From Haemophilus parainfluenzae T3T1 (GTDB taxonomy: Bacteria > Pseudomonadota > Gammaproteobacteria > Enterobacterales > Pasteurellaceae), in assembly GCF_000210895.1 (NCBI RefSeq), contig NC_015964.1, positions 1,819,501-1,883,500 of the forward strand: DNA of 64,000 nucleotides, given 5' to 3'. Under the pieces are notes generated by a model. That model saw only the letters and a program-made list of their open reading frames with translations. It was not told where the DNA came from and searched no databases. Made by a program: the position numbers and the translations under genes. Positions 9,145 through 18,259 of this stretch are shown piece after piece (positions within the stretch are counted from its first letter, which is position 1; every line of letters starts with the position of its first letter).

Positions 9145-10590
9145 CTAACCAGCCAAACCTAACCAATATGCGGCGATAAAACTGGACACCACGGACATCA
9201 CCATTAATACAACTAACACGAAACGCATAGAGAATGGTATAGGTTGTGCATTGGCAACCGCTTCTGATGGTTTACCGATGACACATTGTCCGAATTTATA
9301 CAACAACCATACGAATGTTGCGGTAGATTCAACTAAAGCAAGCACCATCAACCAAGTAATCCAGCCATATTCATGGCCTAATTCAAATCCGGCCGCAAAT
9401 AATGGATATTTACTGAAGAATCCGTTAAACGGTGGTACCCCAGCAATCGCTAACGCGGCTACGCCAAATCCAGCCCCTACCACTGGCATTGTACGCATAA
9501 TGCCTTGTAGTAATGGCATAGAACGGGTTCCAGTCGCATAACTTAATGAACCCGCGACCAAGAAGAATAAGCTTTTCGCGAAAGCATGGTTGAAGATATA
9601 GCTAATCGCTGCCACAAAGGCTAATTTAGAGCCTAATGCAGCAAGAGAAATCCCGATGAAAATATAAGAAAGTTGGGTAATAGTTGAATATGCCAATAAA
9701 CGTTTTAAGTCAGTTTGTGGCAAGTACATCAAGAAGCCATAAATTAAGGTAATCATCGCCATGATGATGCCGACTTCACCCACAATATGTGGAATCTCAC
9801 CAGCAGACATAACTGAACGAGCGAAAATATAGACCCCAACTTTTACCATTGATGCGGCGTGCAAATACGCACTCACCGGTGTTGGTGCTTCCATCGCATT
9901 CGGCAACCAAATTTGCATTGGTAATTGTGCTGATTTCCCCCACGCAGCAAACATCACACCGAATAACACGATTGTTTTCGCACTCGGATCTAAATGTTCT
10001 AACGCGTTGATAGAGAAAGTACCTGATTGGCTGAATAAATAAGCTGCGGCAATATATAAGCCGATTGCCCCCACGTGGGTGATAATCAAGGCTTTCATTG
10101 CGGCTGCTTGAGCTTTCGGTGTTTGGTAATAACTGATTAATGCCCAAGAACATCCCCCAGTAATTTCGAAGAACAATAATTGTCCTGCTAAAGTTGAGGA
10201 ATACACCAAGCCCGCCATGGCACCGATAAAAATGAGCAAGAATGCATAAAAACGTGGTAACCCATTATGTGGGTGTTCACGGTTTTTATCGGTTAAGTAA
10301 CCACAAGAATATAAGCAGATTAAGAAACCTAAGGCCACAACGGCAAAGGCAATTAATGTACTGACTGCATCAAGCGTTACACCAAAGATCGCGGTTTTAT
10401 CAAAAGCAACGATGTCATAAGTGACGCTTTGATGACCATCGGCAAACCATTGTCCTGCGACTAACAAGGTTCCTAGCGTAGCAAGCGCAGCAAATACGGT
10501 GGCAATTTGAGCAAAATGTTTTTTGTTCAAACCGACAATAAACGCCCCTACGAAAGGTAAAATGATTGTAATCAGAGCTAAACGTTCCAT
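9145..10590 (-). CDS. hyfD: Hydrogenase-4 membrane subunit HyfD, antiporter-like
   Basis: Integral membrane antiporter-like subunit, 481 residues, homologous to NuoL/M/N. Recognisable segments are LPNAMEAPTPVSAYLHAASM and the NHAFAKSLFFLVAG helix with its conserved His and Lys. It is expected to form part of a proton-translocating membrane arm. AGGAGG precedes the ATG by six bases. It lies in tight order between hyfC and hyfE. Confidence 0.94.
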   Translation of the reverse strand: MERLALITIILPFVGAFIVGLNKKHFAQIATVFAALATLGTLLVAGQWFADGHQSVTYDIVAFDKTAIFGVTLDAVSTLIAFAVVALGFLICLYSCGYLTDKNREHPHNGLPRFYAFLLIFIGAMAGLVYSSTLAGQLLFFEITGGCSWALISYYQTPKAQAAAMKALIITHVGAIGLYIAAAYLFSQSGTFSINALEHLDPSAKTIVLFGVMFAAWGKSAQLPMQIWLPNAMEAPTPVSAYLHAASMVKVGVYIFARSVMSAGEIPHIVGEVGIIMAMITLIYGFLMYLPQTDLKRLLAYSTITQLSYIFIGISLAALGSKLAFVAAISYIFNHAFAKSLFFLVAGSLSYATGTRSMPLLQGIMRTMPVVGAGFGVAALAIAGVPPFNGFFSKYPLFAAGFELGHEYGWITWLMVLALVESTATFVWLLYKFGQCVIGKPSEAVANAQPIPFSMRFVLVVLMVMSVVSSFIAAYWLGLAG

Positions 10591-10601
10591 ATTTGTCCTC
10601 C

Positions 10602-11564
10602 TTACAACCCAGTGAAGTAAAATACAAACGCCAACACAGAAATGCCGAAGCCGACCACGGTTAAACGTCCTGTTAACATAAAGCGGGTACGAGAAAGTGT
10701 ATTTTCAAAGACACAAGCCAAGACGAACACCACTAATAATTTCACGAAGAATAAAACACCACCTAAAATGACCGCACTTAAGCTCATCTCTGTCGGGATA
10801 CCAAACGGAAGCAACACGCTAACAAAGATAGATGCCACAACCATTGATTTTAAGCTTAAGCCGATTTTTAATAAGGCAAGTGCCGGACCAGAGTATTCAG
10901 TCAATGGACCTTCTTGTAACTCTTGTTCCGCTTCCGCCAAATCAAATGGAATTTTACCCATTTCAATAAATACGGCGAAGAATGCTGCAGCGATAGCAAT
11001 CACTGTCGCAATTGGATATTGCCAAGTGTTATCGGAAAGTGCATTACCGATAACCGCAAAATTGGTTGAACCGGCAATTAACGCAATGACAAGGAATGCC
11101 AACATGAGAATTGGCTCTACCAAGACACCTAATGTGACTTCACGACTTGCCCCTAAACTTGAGAATGTGCTGTTTGAATCCAAACCCGCAATTGAAAAGA
11201 AGAAACGGAACAAGGCGAATAAGTAAATCACGGTGATTAAATCACTGCCAGCGCCAAATGGTGCAACACGAGTAAATAAAGGCAAACTCATAGCGACCAC
11301 CATCACGGTGCTAATTAACACATAAGGCATCGCTTTAGAAACCCAACCCGCATTGTCAGGCCAAATGTTTTGACGTTTCATTAATTTCGCAATGTCGCGA
11401 TAATCTTGTAACACGCCCGGACCGCGACGAGATTGAATACGAGCACGAATCATACGTGAAATACCGGAAAATAACGGTGCAAGGGCAAGCAAAATCAAGG
11501 CTTGCACGATGGCAAAAACAAACATTCCGGCAGATGTTGCAATTTCTGAAGGTAACGTAATCAT
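10602..11564 (-). CDS. hyfC: Hydrogenase-4 membrane subunit HyfC, NuoH-like
   Basis: Membrane subunit of the NuoH/HycD family that anchors the soluble hydrogenase arm to the membrane. Conserved cytoplasmic loops are present: ARIQSRRGPGVLQDYRDI near the N-terminus and PFDLAEAEQELQEG in the middle. I choose the ATG at 11564 (320 residues). AGGAGG at 11571-11576 is then correctly spaced and overlaps the hyfB stop. A TTG two codons earlier would lie directly against that site. Confidence 0.94.
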   Translation of the reverse strand: MITLPSEIATSAGMFVFAIVQALILLALAPLFSGISRMIRARIQSRRGPGVLQDYRDIAKLMKRQNIWPDNAGWVSKAMPYVLISTVMVVAMSLPLFTRVAPFGAGSDLITVIYLFALFRFFFSIAGLDSNSTFSSLGASREVTLGVLVEPILMLAFLVIALIAGSTNFAVIGNALSDNTWQYPIATVIAIAAAFFAVFIEMGKIPFDLAEAEQELQEGPLTEYSGPALALLKIGLSLKSMVVASIFVSVLLPFGIPTEMSLSAVILGGVLFFVKLLVVFVLACVFENTLSRTRFMLTGRLTVVGFGISVLAFVFYFTGL

Positions 11565-11574
11565 CTTCAACCTC

Positions 11575-13596
11575 CTACATCAACGCAATGGAAAGTAGTA
11601 TTGCCACCAAGGCAATCACGAAGTACACGCAGTACACACGGAAGTCACCTTGTTGCAACCATTGGATTTTTGTTCCTAACCACGGAATAAAACGAGCGAT
11701 AGGCATCGTCATTTTTTCTTCCCAGAAAGGTTCAGCTTTTGTTGCGCCTTTAATTACCGCTTGGATGCCTTTATCACCTAAAGGTGCAGGATCCAACACT
11801 TCACGCAAGGTATAAAGCGATTTGAAAATCGTACGTAACGGACGAGTGAAACTACCTGCAGAGGCAGCCATATCTTGTTCATAAGCATAGCCACAAGCCC
11901 ATGGATTGCCTTTTGCACGATCGGATAAACGTTGATTTTTGGTGAACGCATAAAAACTAAATGGCAAGAAGAAAAATGCCAATAACATGATAGTCACCAT
12001 TGGTGTTGAAAGTGCAGTATGCGGTTCAGTTTGTGCAACCACTACGCCATTTTGAGCCAACATTAACGGTTCGCTATGAGCAAGTGCGGTCGAAATTTTC
12101 GCAATTATTGGGGTCACAACAGATGCGCCTACACCTAATAACACACAACATAACGCCAACACTGCCATCGCAATCACCATTGGTTTTGGTACTTCACGTG
12201 CATTAGCTGCTTTTTCACTACGCGGTGCACCTCCGAAACTGATACCGTACACTTTCACGAAACAAAGTGCCGCTAACGCACCAGTCAATGCCAACATAAT
12301 GATGGCAATCGGACCGGCAAGTTTTAAGACGAAATCATCACTTTGGCTTAAGGTGAATAAAGATTGATAAGTAAACCATTCACTGACAAAACCGTTAAAC
12401 GGTGGCAATGCCGAAATCGCCATGGTACCGATTAAGAAACAGAATGCAGTGTAAGGCATAAGTTTGCCTAAGCCGCCCATTAAGTCCATGTCTTTAGTAT
12501 GTAAGCGATACATTACAGAACCTGCACCTAAGAATAACAAGCCTTTGAATACAGCATGGTTAAGTAAGTGGTATAAACCACCAAGTAATCCCACGGTTGC
12601 CAACACTGGATGATGTGTCGCGATACCAATCATACCGACGCCCACACCCATCATAATGATACCGATATTTTCTACCGTGTGATAAGCCAAGAGTTTTTTG
12701 ATGTCATGTTCTGCCAAGGCATAAAGTACGCCGAGTACGGAGGATACCGCACCAAAACCAAGTACGATAACGCCATACCAAACATTGGTAGAACCGAGAA
12801 GATCCACGCCGACTTTGATGATCCCAAAGATACCGATTTTCACCATCACACCAGACATCATTGCGGATGCATGAGAAGGTGCAGCCGGGTGAGCTTTAGG
12901 TAACCAGCTGTGTAATGGAATCATCCCTGCTTTGGCGCCAAAACCTAAAAATGCCAAAATAAAGGCGGTAAAGGCAAGCGGTGCCGGCAAAGTGGTTTGA
13001 CGGAATGCGCTAAATTCAAAACTACCGGCATAGCAGTAGAAAATGAAGAAGGCGATCATAATTAATACCGAACCGGCATGCGCAATAAAGAAATAAAGCA
13101 AGCCTGCATTTACGGCATTGTCATCTTGTTCGGTAAGGACTAAGAAATAAGATGCCAATGACATCATTTCAAAGAATACAAGGAAGTAGAACGCATTATC
13201 GCTGGTCACTAACGCTACCATGGACGCGATAAATAAATTCATAAAGAAGCCCATAGAATCTGCGCCTTTGCCTTTGTATTCTTTCACATAAGAGAAAGAA
13301 TAAAGTGCGGTCACAATAACTAATAAAGAAATGACACACACCATAAACGCTGCCAATCCGTCAATACGGATGGAGAACGAGGCAAATTCAAATGGGGTTT
13401 TGAAAACATCAACGACTGTGTCGCTGCTGATCAGAACGGGGATGCAGGCAACAATACCTAACACTCCAGCAAGTACACCGGTCACGCCGGATATATTGAT
13501 TGAAAGTTGTTCATTTCGTCTCACTGCGAGCGAAATAAACGCACCTACGACATAAATCAACAGGGTCGTGATGAGTAAATTGATAGGTAAACTCAT
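11575..13596 (-). CDS. hyfB: Hydrogenase-4 membrane subunit HyfB, large antiporter-like
   Basis: Largest membrane subunit (673 residues), NuoL/HycC-like, with about fifteen hydrophobic segments. LPKAHPAAPSHASAMMSGVM and the LLNHAVFKGLLFLGAG helix are the conserved antiporter-type regions. The C-terminal section with NPWACGYAYEQDMA is typical of HyfB/HycC. It contains copies of the uptake sequence (near 12084 and 13303). GGAG lies before the ATG, and it follows hyfA after 37 bases. Confidence 0.95.
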   Translation of the reverse strand: MSLPINLLITTLLIYVVGAFISLAVRRNEQLSINISGVTGVLAGVLGIVACIPVLISSDTVVDVFKTPFEFASFSIRIDGLAAFMVCVISLLVIVTALYSFSYVKEYKGKGADSMGFFMNLFIASMVALVTSDNAFYFLVFFEMMSLASYFLVLTEQDDNAVNAGLLYFFIAHAGSVLIMIAFFIFYCYAGSFEFSAFRQTTLPAPLAFTAFILAFLGFGAKAGMIPLHSWLPKAHPAAPSHASAMMSGVMVKIGIFGIIKVGVDLLGSTNVWYGVIVLGFGAVSSVLGVLYALAEHDIKKLLAYHTVENIGIIMMGVGVGMIGIATHHPVLATVGLLGGLYHLLNHAVFKGLLFLGAGSVMYRLHTKDMDLMGGLGKLMPYTAFCFLIGTMAISALPPFNGFVSEWFTYQSLFTLSQSDDFVLKLAGPIAIIMLALTGALAALCFVKVYGISFGGAPRSEKAANAREVPKPMVIAMAVLALCCVLLGVGASVVTPIIAKISTALAHSEPLMLAQNGVVVAQTEPHTALSTPMVTIMLLAFFFLPFSFYAFTKNQRLSDRAKGNPWACGYAYEQDMAASAGSFTRPLRTIFKSLYTLREVLDPAPLGDKGIQAVIKGATKAEPFWEEKMTMPIARFIPWLGTKIQWLQQGDFRVYCVYFVIALVAILLSIALM

Positions 13597-13633
13597 AATA
13601 TCACTCCATTGATTACAAGTTAAAACACACTAA

Positions 13634-14233
13634 TTATCTTGGAATAGCAGGCGAAGAAACCATTGCCATTTCACGTTTTCTTTCGTTAGCCTGCTTGATA
13701 CTCTCATCACTAATAATAAATAACGTTTTAGTTGGACAGGTTTGAACACAAGCCGGACCATCTTCACGGAAATAGCAAAGATCGCATTTCACCGCAATGG
13801 CTTTCACACCTGGTTGCCATGCCAGCATATTGTGTAAATCCGTATTATCTGGTGCAGTACGAATATCTCGTTTTACCGCATCAGTGAAGGAGAATCCTTC
13901 ATAATAGGTTGGTGCGTCAATCGGTGCAGAACCATGTTGGGTAATTGCACCGAATGGGCAAGCAATACCACAAAGTTTACAACCGATACAGAGACTTTCG
14001 TTAAGTTGAATGGTGTCATTAATATGTGTGATTGCGTGCACCGGACACACGGTAGCACATGGTGAATCATCACAATGACGACAGAGAATTGGCACGGTTA
14101 CATCATCATTACGCATGACTTGTAAACGTGGAAAAGATTGTAATCCGAAAGCTTTATGCACTTCGCTACAAGCGGCCATACAGGTGTTGCATCCAATGCA
14201 ATCCTTCGGATCACCGATTACAAAACGATTCAT
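13634..14233 (-). CDS. hyfA: Hydrogenase-4 4Fe-4S electron-transfer protein HyfA
   Basis: Polyferredoxin of the HycB/HyfA family that carries electrons from FdhF towards the hydrogenase. Four cysteine clusters can be read: CIGCNTCMAACSE, CRHCDDSPCATVCP, CIGCKLCGIACP and CDLC with CVQTCP. It is 199 residues against about 205 in E. coli. AAGGAGGGG precedes the ATG. It is the first gene of the minus-strand operon and faces the intergenic region with an FNR-like box. Confidence 0.95.
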   Translation of the reverse strand: MNRFVIGDPKDCIGCNTCMAACSEVHKAFGLQSFPRLQVMRNDDVTVPILCRHCDDSPCATVCPVHAITHINDTIQLNESLCIGCKLCGIACPFGAITQHGSAPIDAPTYYEGFSFTDAVKRDIRTAPDNTDLHNMLAWQPGVKAIAVKCDLCYFREDGPACVQTCPTKTLFIISDESIKQANERKREMAMVSSPAIPR

Positions 14234-14577
14234 ACATTCCCCTCCTTGTATGTAAATAACGTTTCTACAATAACCACTCTAGAAGTAAGGATACTCCTGT
14301 CGAAAAGTAAAGCTCAAGAAGTAATTCGAAAATTTGTGATTAAGATCAAAAGATTTCCATTGTTTTTCTATTACTGTGATGTCCCTGTTAAATAACGGTG
14401 AAACATAATAATTTTATGTTAAAAATGTGAACAAATTTTCAACAAATGAACATCACCCTATTTGAAATATCGCTATACAAATTTAAATGGTTACGTGATA
14501 AAATTTCCCTTTCGCAGTATGTTTATTGGCACACAATAAACAATTCATCTCATAAACATTCTAACTAAGGACAGATT
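14234..14577. other. Divergent hyfA/hypC promoter region
   Basis: 344 bases without a gene, holding the promoters for hyfA (left) and hypC (right). An FNR-like box lies at 14335-14350 and a perfect 8-bp palindrome with a five-base loop at 14521-14541. No sigma-54 promoter with both conserved elements could be found, and no regulator gene (hyfR or fhlA) is nearby. Confidence 0.7.
14335..14350 (-). promoter_or_regulatory. FNR-like box upstream of hyfA
   Basis: On the minus strand the site reads TTTGATCTTAATCACA, matching TTGAT-N4-ATCAA at nine of ten positions. A TTTACT hexamer at 14306-14311 lies about 30 bases downstream, a spacing close to FNR-activated class II promoters. Anaerobic activation of the hydrogenase operon is therefore likely. 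The site also partly resembles a CRP box. Confidence 0.6.
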
Positions 14578-14853
14578 ATGTGTTTAGGTATTCCGGGACA
14601 GATCATTCAAGTAGCTGACAGCGCATTACAGCTTGCTGTAGTCGATGTGTGCGGAGTTAAAAGAGAGGTTAATATTTCATTAATTTGTCAGGATGACCCA
14701 AAACCTCTCGTCGGTAAATGGGTACTCGTACATGTAGGTTTTGCCATGACAATTATCGATGAAGAAGAGGCCAAGCAAACGCAAGAAGCCTTAATTGCCA
14801 TGAGTCAGCTAGAACACGAAGTCGGTGATTTTCTTGGCTTAAATCAAAAATAA
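14578..14853 (+). CDS. hypC: Hydrogenase maturation chaperone HypC
   Basis: Small chaperone (91 residues) that delivers the Fe(CN)2CO group to the large hydrogenase subunit with HypD. The essential N-terminal Met-Cys (MCLGIPGQI) and the family segments [14 protein letters not shown] and [17 protein letters not shown] are present. An AAGGA site precedes it. hypF follows after 13 bases in the same direction. The client here is presumably HyfG. HybG would be the alternative family name. Confidence 0.93.
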   Translation: MCLGIPGQIIQVADSALQLAVVDVCGVKREVNISLICQDDPKPLVGKWVLVHVGFAMTIIDEEEAKQTQEALIAMSQLEHEVGDFLGLNQK

Positions 14854-14866
14854 ACAGGATTGCGTT

Positions 14867-17134
14867 ATGCAAGGGATCGAATTACGCATAAAAGGAAAGG
14901 TTCAGGGCGTGGGATTTCGCCCTTTTGTCTGGCTTCTGGCAAATCAATATGGATTAAATGGAGATGTCAATAATGATGGACAAGGCGTGTTAATTCGTTT
15001 TGTCTCTCCACCAGCAAATGCACTTGAGCAATTTTTATCCGACCTACAAAATAAACTCCCACCGCTAGCGCAAATTACTGACATTACTCTGCGCGCCATA
15101 GATTGGCCTGACTCCGCCACAGTAACAAGCTTTACTATCCGGGAAAGCGAAAATAATCAAATGGATACGCAAATTATTCCCGATGCGGCGACCTGTCCAC
15201 ATTGTTTAGCTGACTTATTCGATCCCAACAATCGACGTTATCACTACCCCTTTACTAATTGTACCCATTGTGGCCCACGTTTTACCATCATCAAGGCAAT
15301 TCCTTACGATAGAAAAAACACGGCGATGGCTTCTTTTCCGCTTTGTCCACAATGTGAAAAAGAATATAAAGATCCCGCTGATCGTCGTTTTCATGCTCAA
15401 CCTAATGCTTGTTCAGTCTGTGGACCCCATATCTGGTTGCAGGATCGAGAAAAAACACTTTTTACTCATGAAACCGCGCTAAAACAGACCGCACTTTTAT
15501 TGCAACAAGGTCACATCGTCGCTGTTAAAGGCTTAGGCGGTTTTCATCTGGCCTGTGATGCGAATAATCAAAAGACGGTTGATTTATTACGTCAACGGAA
15601 ATATCGTCCAACAAAACCATTAGCCATCATGGTGCCTGATCTGCAGTTTTTACAGGATTTGAGTTCTCAAGAAACAGAATTGCTAACCAGCAGTGCAGCT
15701 CCGATTGTACTGCTAGCAAAACATAAAGTACCCAATATTGCTGATAATATTGCGCCTAACTTGCAAGAAATCGGCGTCATGCTTCCAAGTAATCCACTAC
15801 AACATTTGTTGTTACGTGCGGTTAATCGTCCGCTCGTGATGACCTCTGCGAATGCCAGTGGGCAACCTCCTGTATTGAAAAATGAACATGCGGTGGAACA
15901 ATTAGCTAATTTAGCGGATTTTTATCTTTGTCATAATCGCGATATTCTACAACGTGCTGATGATAGCCTTGTTCGCGTTGCCTTCGATGGATTAGAAACA
16001 TTGCGTCGTGCTCGTGGCTATGTGCCTGATGAAATACCACTTGAAACACAAAGCACAAAAAATGTATTAGCGTTGGGTTCTGATCTGAAAAATACATTCT
16101 GCTTACTACGTCACAATAAAGCCGTACTAAGCCAACATATTGGTGATACGGCAAATGAACAAGTGCGGTCACAATTAAGTGAAAATCTTGAATTATTTCA
16201 AAATATTTATCAATTTAAACCTGACATTATCGCTGTCGATGCTCACCCTGGCTATTTTTCATCTTCCATTGGTAAACAACTTGCCGAACAGCAACAAATC
16301 ACACCAATAGAAGTTCTACATCATCATGCTCATATTGTCAGCGTAATGGTCGAGCACAATTGTAATGAACCTGTTATTGGTCTTGCTCTAGACGGTATCG
16401 GCATGGGTGAAAATGGACAACTTTGGGGAGGTGAATGTCTACTCGTTGACTATCAACATAGTCAATATTTAGGTGGTCTGCCTGCTGTGGCTCTGCCAGG
16501 AGGCGATCTTGCAGCTAAACAACCTTGGCGCAACTGGCTGGCTCACCTGCATCAATTTGTACCACAATGGCAAGAAATTCTCACCAAAACCTGTACCGAA
16601 CCGAATTGGCAAATATTAGTCAATGCCATTGAACGTGGACTCAATTGCCCACCTATATCATCTGCGGGGCGTTTATTTGATGCTGTAGCTTATGCTCTCG
16701 GTATTGCACCAAGCAGTGTTTCTTGGGAGGGCGAAGCAGCCTGTCATTTAGAAGCATTGGCAAACACCTCATCTTTGGCGACACAAGCACAAAGTGCGGT
16801 CAATATTCCAGTAAAAATGCCGCTTATCAGCAATAAACTGGATTTGGCTTACTTTTGGCAAAATTGGTTGAATTATCATGCTTCTGTTGAAGATAAAGCC
16901 TTTGCCTTTCATTATGCTCTCGCCCAAGGTTTTGCTGAACTTGCAACAAGCCAAGCTCGCGAACATCAATGTCGTACTATCGTGCTATCTGGCGGCGTGA
17001 TGCATAACCAACTGCTACGTCGCTTATTAAAAGAAAATTTGAGCGAATTCCATGTACTAAGTGCGCATAAACTACCGATGGGTGATGGCGGACTCAGTTT
17101 AGGTCAGGCGGTTATTGCCATGCATAGAAACTGA
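14867..17134 (+). CDS. hypF: Carbamoyltransferase HypF, NiFe-site cyanide synthesis
   Basis: Makes the carbamoyl adenylate that supplies the CN ligands of NiFe hydrogenases. Domains in order: acylphosphatase-like (GKVQGVGFRPFVW, residues 1-90), two CxxC-x18-CxxC zinc fingers (about 105-180, starting CPHC and CPQC), a YrdC-like domain (GHIVAVKGLGGFHLACD), and a Kae1-like carbamoyltransferase domain with HHHAH near 485 and ALDGIGMGENGQLWGGE. It is 755 residues, the usual length. It contains at least three uptake sequences, so it is long resident in this lineage. It forms a two-gene operon with hypC. hypA, B, D and E are not in the window. Confidence 0.95.
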   Translation: MQGIELRIKGKVQGVGFRPFVWLLANQYGLNGDVNNDGQGVLIRFVSPPANALEQFLSDLQNKLPPLAQITDITLRAIDWPDSATVTSFTIRESENNQMDTQIIPDAATCPHCLADLFDPNNRRYHYPFTNCTHCGPRFTIIKAIPYDRKNTAMASFPLCPQCEKEYKDPADRRFHAQPNACSVCGPHIWLQDREKTLFTHETALKQTALLLQQGHIVAVKGLGGFHLACDANNQKTVDLLRQRKYRPTKPLAIMVPDLQFLQDLSSQETELLTSSAAPIVLLAKHKVPNIADNIAPNLQEIGVMLPSNPLQHLLLRAVNRPLVMTSANASGQPPVLKNEHAVEQLANLADFYLCHNRDILQRADDSLVRVAFDGLETLRRARGYVPDEIPLETQSTKNVLALGSDLKNTFCLLRHNKAVLSQHIGDTANEQVRSQLSENLELFQNIYQFKPDIIAVDAHPGYFSSSIGKQLAEQQQITPIEVLHHHAHIVSVMVEHNCNEPVIGLALDGIGMGENGQLWGGECLLVDYQHSQYLGGLPAVALPGGDLAAKQPWRNWLAHLHQFVPQWQEILTKTCTEPNWQILVNAIERGLNCPPISSAGRLFDAVAYALGIAPSSVSWEGEAACHLEALANTSSLATQAQSAVNIPVKMPLISNKLDLAYFWQNWLNYHASVEDKAFAFHYALAQGFAELATSQAREHQCRTIVLSGGVMHNQLLRRLLKENLSEFHVLSAHKLPMGDGGLSLGQAVIAMHRN

Positions 17135-17158
17135 TAATCCTTAATATTAAATATAAGA

Positions 17159-17194
17159 AAAAGAGTTAATCGGAAAATAACGATTAACTCTTTT
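17159..17194. terminator. Terminator between hypF and lysO
   Basis: Perfect 14-bp inverted repeat (AAAAGAGTTAATCG and its complement) with an eight-base loop, flanked by A and T runs. It can serve both convergent genes. Confidence 0.85.
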
Positions 17195-17218
17195 GTTTTT
17201 GTATTTATTTTTTATCTT

Positions 17219-18139
17219 TTATAACGGAATACTGGAAAAGAAAACCAATAATAACGGTGGCAGAATATTCGTCACAAAGCCAAATGAAATAGCTATAGGT
17301 GTCACTTCAATGCCCCCCGCTTTTTGAATAATCGGCAAAGTGCAATCTATTGCGGTCGCTCCCGTAATTCCAATTGCCGTCGAACGAAAATGACGCATAA
17401 ATAATGGGATGACAAATAAACTGACAATTTCACGGGATAAATCATTAAAAAAGGCAATACTACCCTGCACCGGTCCCCACGCATTAGTTAATACCACACT
17501 AGATAACGAATACCATCCCATTCCAGAGGCAAAAGCGAGTCCTTGAGTAATCGGTATCGCTAAAACGAAAGCAGCTATCACGCCCCCTAGTAACGAGGTA
17601 AACGTAAACACCATCCCTGTTTGAAAACCACGCTTATTGAAAATAGCCTCTTTTAAAGAAATACCATTATTTCTTAGTTGAATACCCACAAAGAAAATCA
17701 GCACAATCAATACATATAGATTTATACCTGTAGGCAGCATTAAATAGGATTTAAAAAAGAAACCACAAATGGTACCAAGCACTACTGTGCCAGAAAGTTT
17801 GAGAGAATCAATTAAGGAATGCCAGCGAGAATCAATTTTACCTTGTGATTTAAGTGGCTCAGCTGGGTTAAAGCGATCGTAAAGCATCAGGCCAATCATA
17901 TTTGAACCCAAAATGATCGCAGATAGTGTTACCGCAGTTGTACCAATAATAGGGAGTTTATGTTCTAAATCATCCAATTGACCAAGCAAATACCCCATTA
18001 AGAAAAGGATGATGTAAAGCAAAAACATGACGATATGATTAATCTTTGCGATATAGGATTTATTATTGACCTTCAGTAGATAGCCTAACACCATCGGTAC
18101 CAAGACAATTAATAAGCCATTTATCATATCCTGCATCAT
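17219..18139 (-). CDS. lysO: Lysine exporter LysO (YbjE) family protein
   Basis: Inner membrane protein of the LysO/YbjE (DUF340) family, known in E. coli to export L-lysine and toxic analogues. It is 306 residues, about eight to ten hydrophobic helices. The conserved ASGMGWYSLSSVVL, GITGATAIDCTLP and FVGIQLRNNG segments support the family. AAAGGAG precedes two consecutive ATG codons. Function is inferred from family. A lysine importer with a riboswitch lies 11 kb away. Confidence 0.82.
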   Translation of the reverse strand: MMQDMINGLLIVLVPMVLGYLLKVNNKSYIAKINHIVMFLLYIILFLMGYLLGQLDDLEHKLPIIGTTAVTLSAIILGSNMIGLMLYDRFNPAEPLKSQGKIDSRWHSLIDSLKLSGTVVLGTICGFFFKSYLMLPTGINLYVLIVLIFFVGIQLRNNGISLKEAIFNKRGFQTGMVFTFTSLLGGVIAAFVLAIPITQGLAFASGMGWYSLSSVVLTNAWGPVQGSIAFFNDLSREIVSLFVIPLFMRHFRSTAIGITGATAIDCTLPIIQKAGGIEVTPIAISFGFVTNILPPLLLVFFSSIPL

Positions 18140-18205
18140 ACTTCTCCTTTATTATTCCATTGAGTCTAGCATACCCCTTTTCTACTATTTTTCAAAGCGC
18201 ATAAA

Positions 18206-18235
18206 AAAAGTGCGGTCAAAATTAACCGCACTTTT
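18206..18235. terminator. Terminator made of inverted uptake sequences, downstream of aroG
   Basis: AAAAGTGCGGT and its complement form an 11-bp stem with an eight-base loop, so a pair of opposing uptake sequences doubles as an intrinsic terminator for aroG. Confidence 0.75.
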
Positions 18236-18259
18236 AATCATCTGAAAAATAAAAACTGA

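Noticed and set aside
14471-14495. Possible ModE site upstream of hypC (CGCTATA with a distant half-site)
   Set aside because: Only the left half fits, and the right half (GGTTACG) matches poorly.
14527-14545. Sigma-54 promoter (TGGCAC) upstream of hypC
   Set aside because: The -24 element is there but the required GC of the -12 element is missing at the correct spacing.
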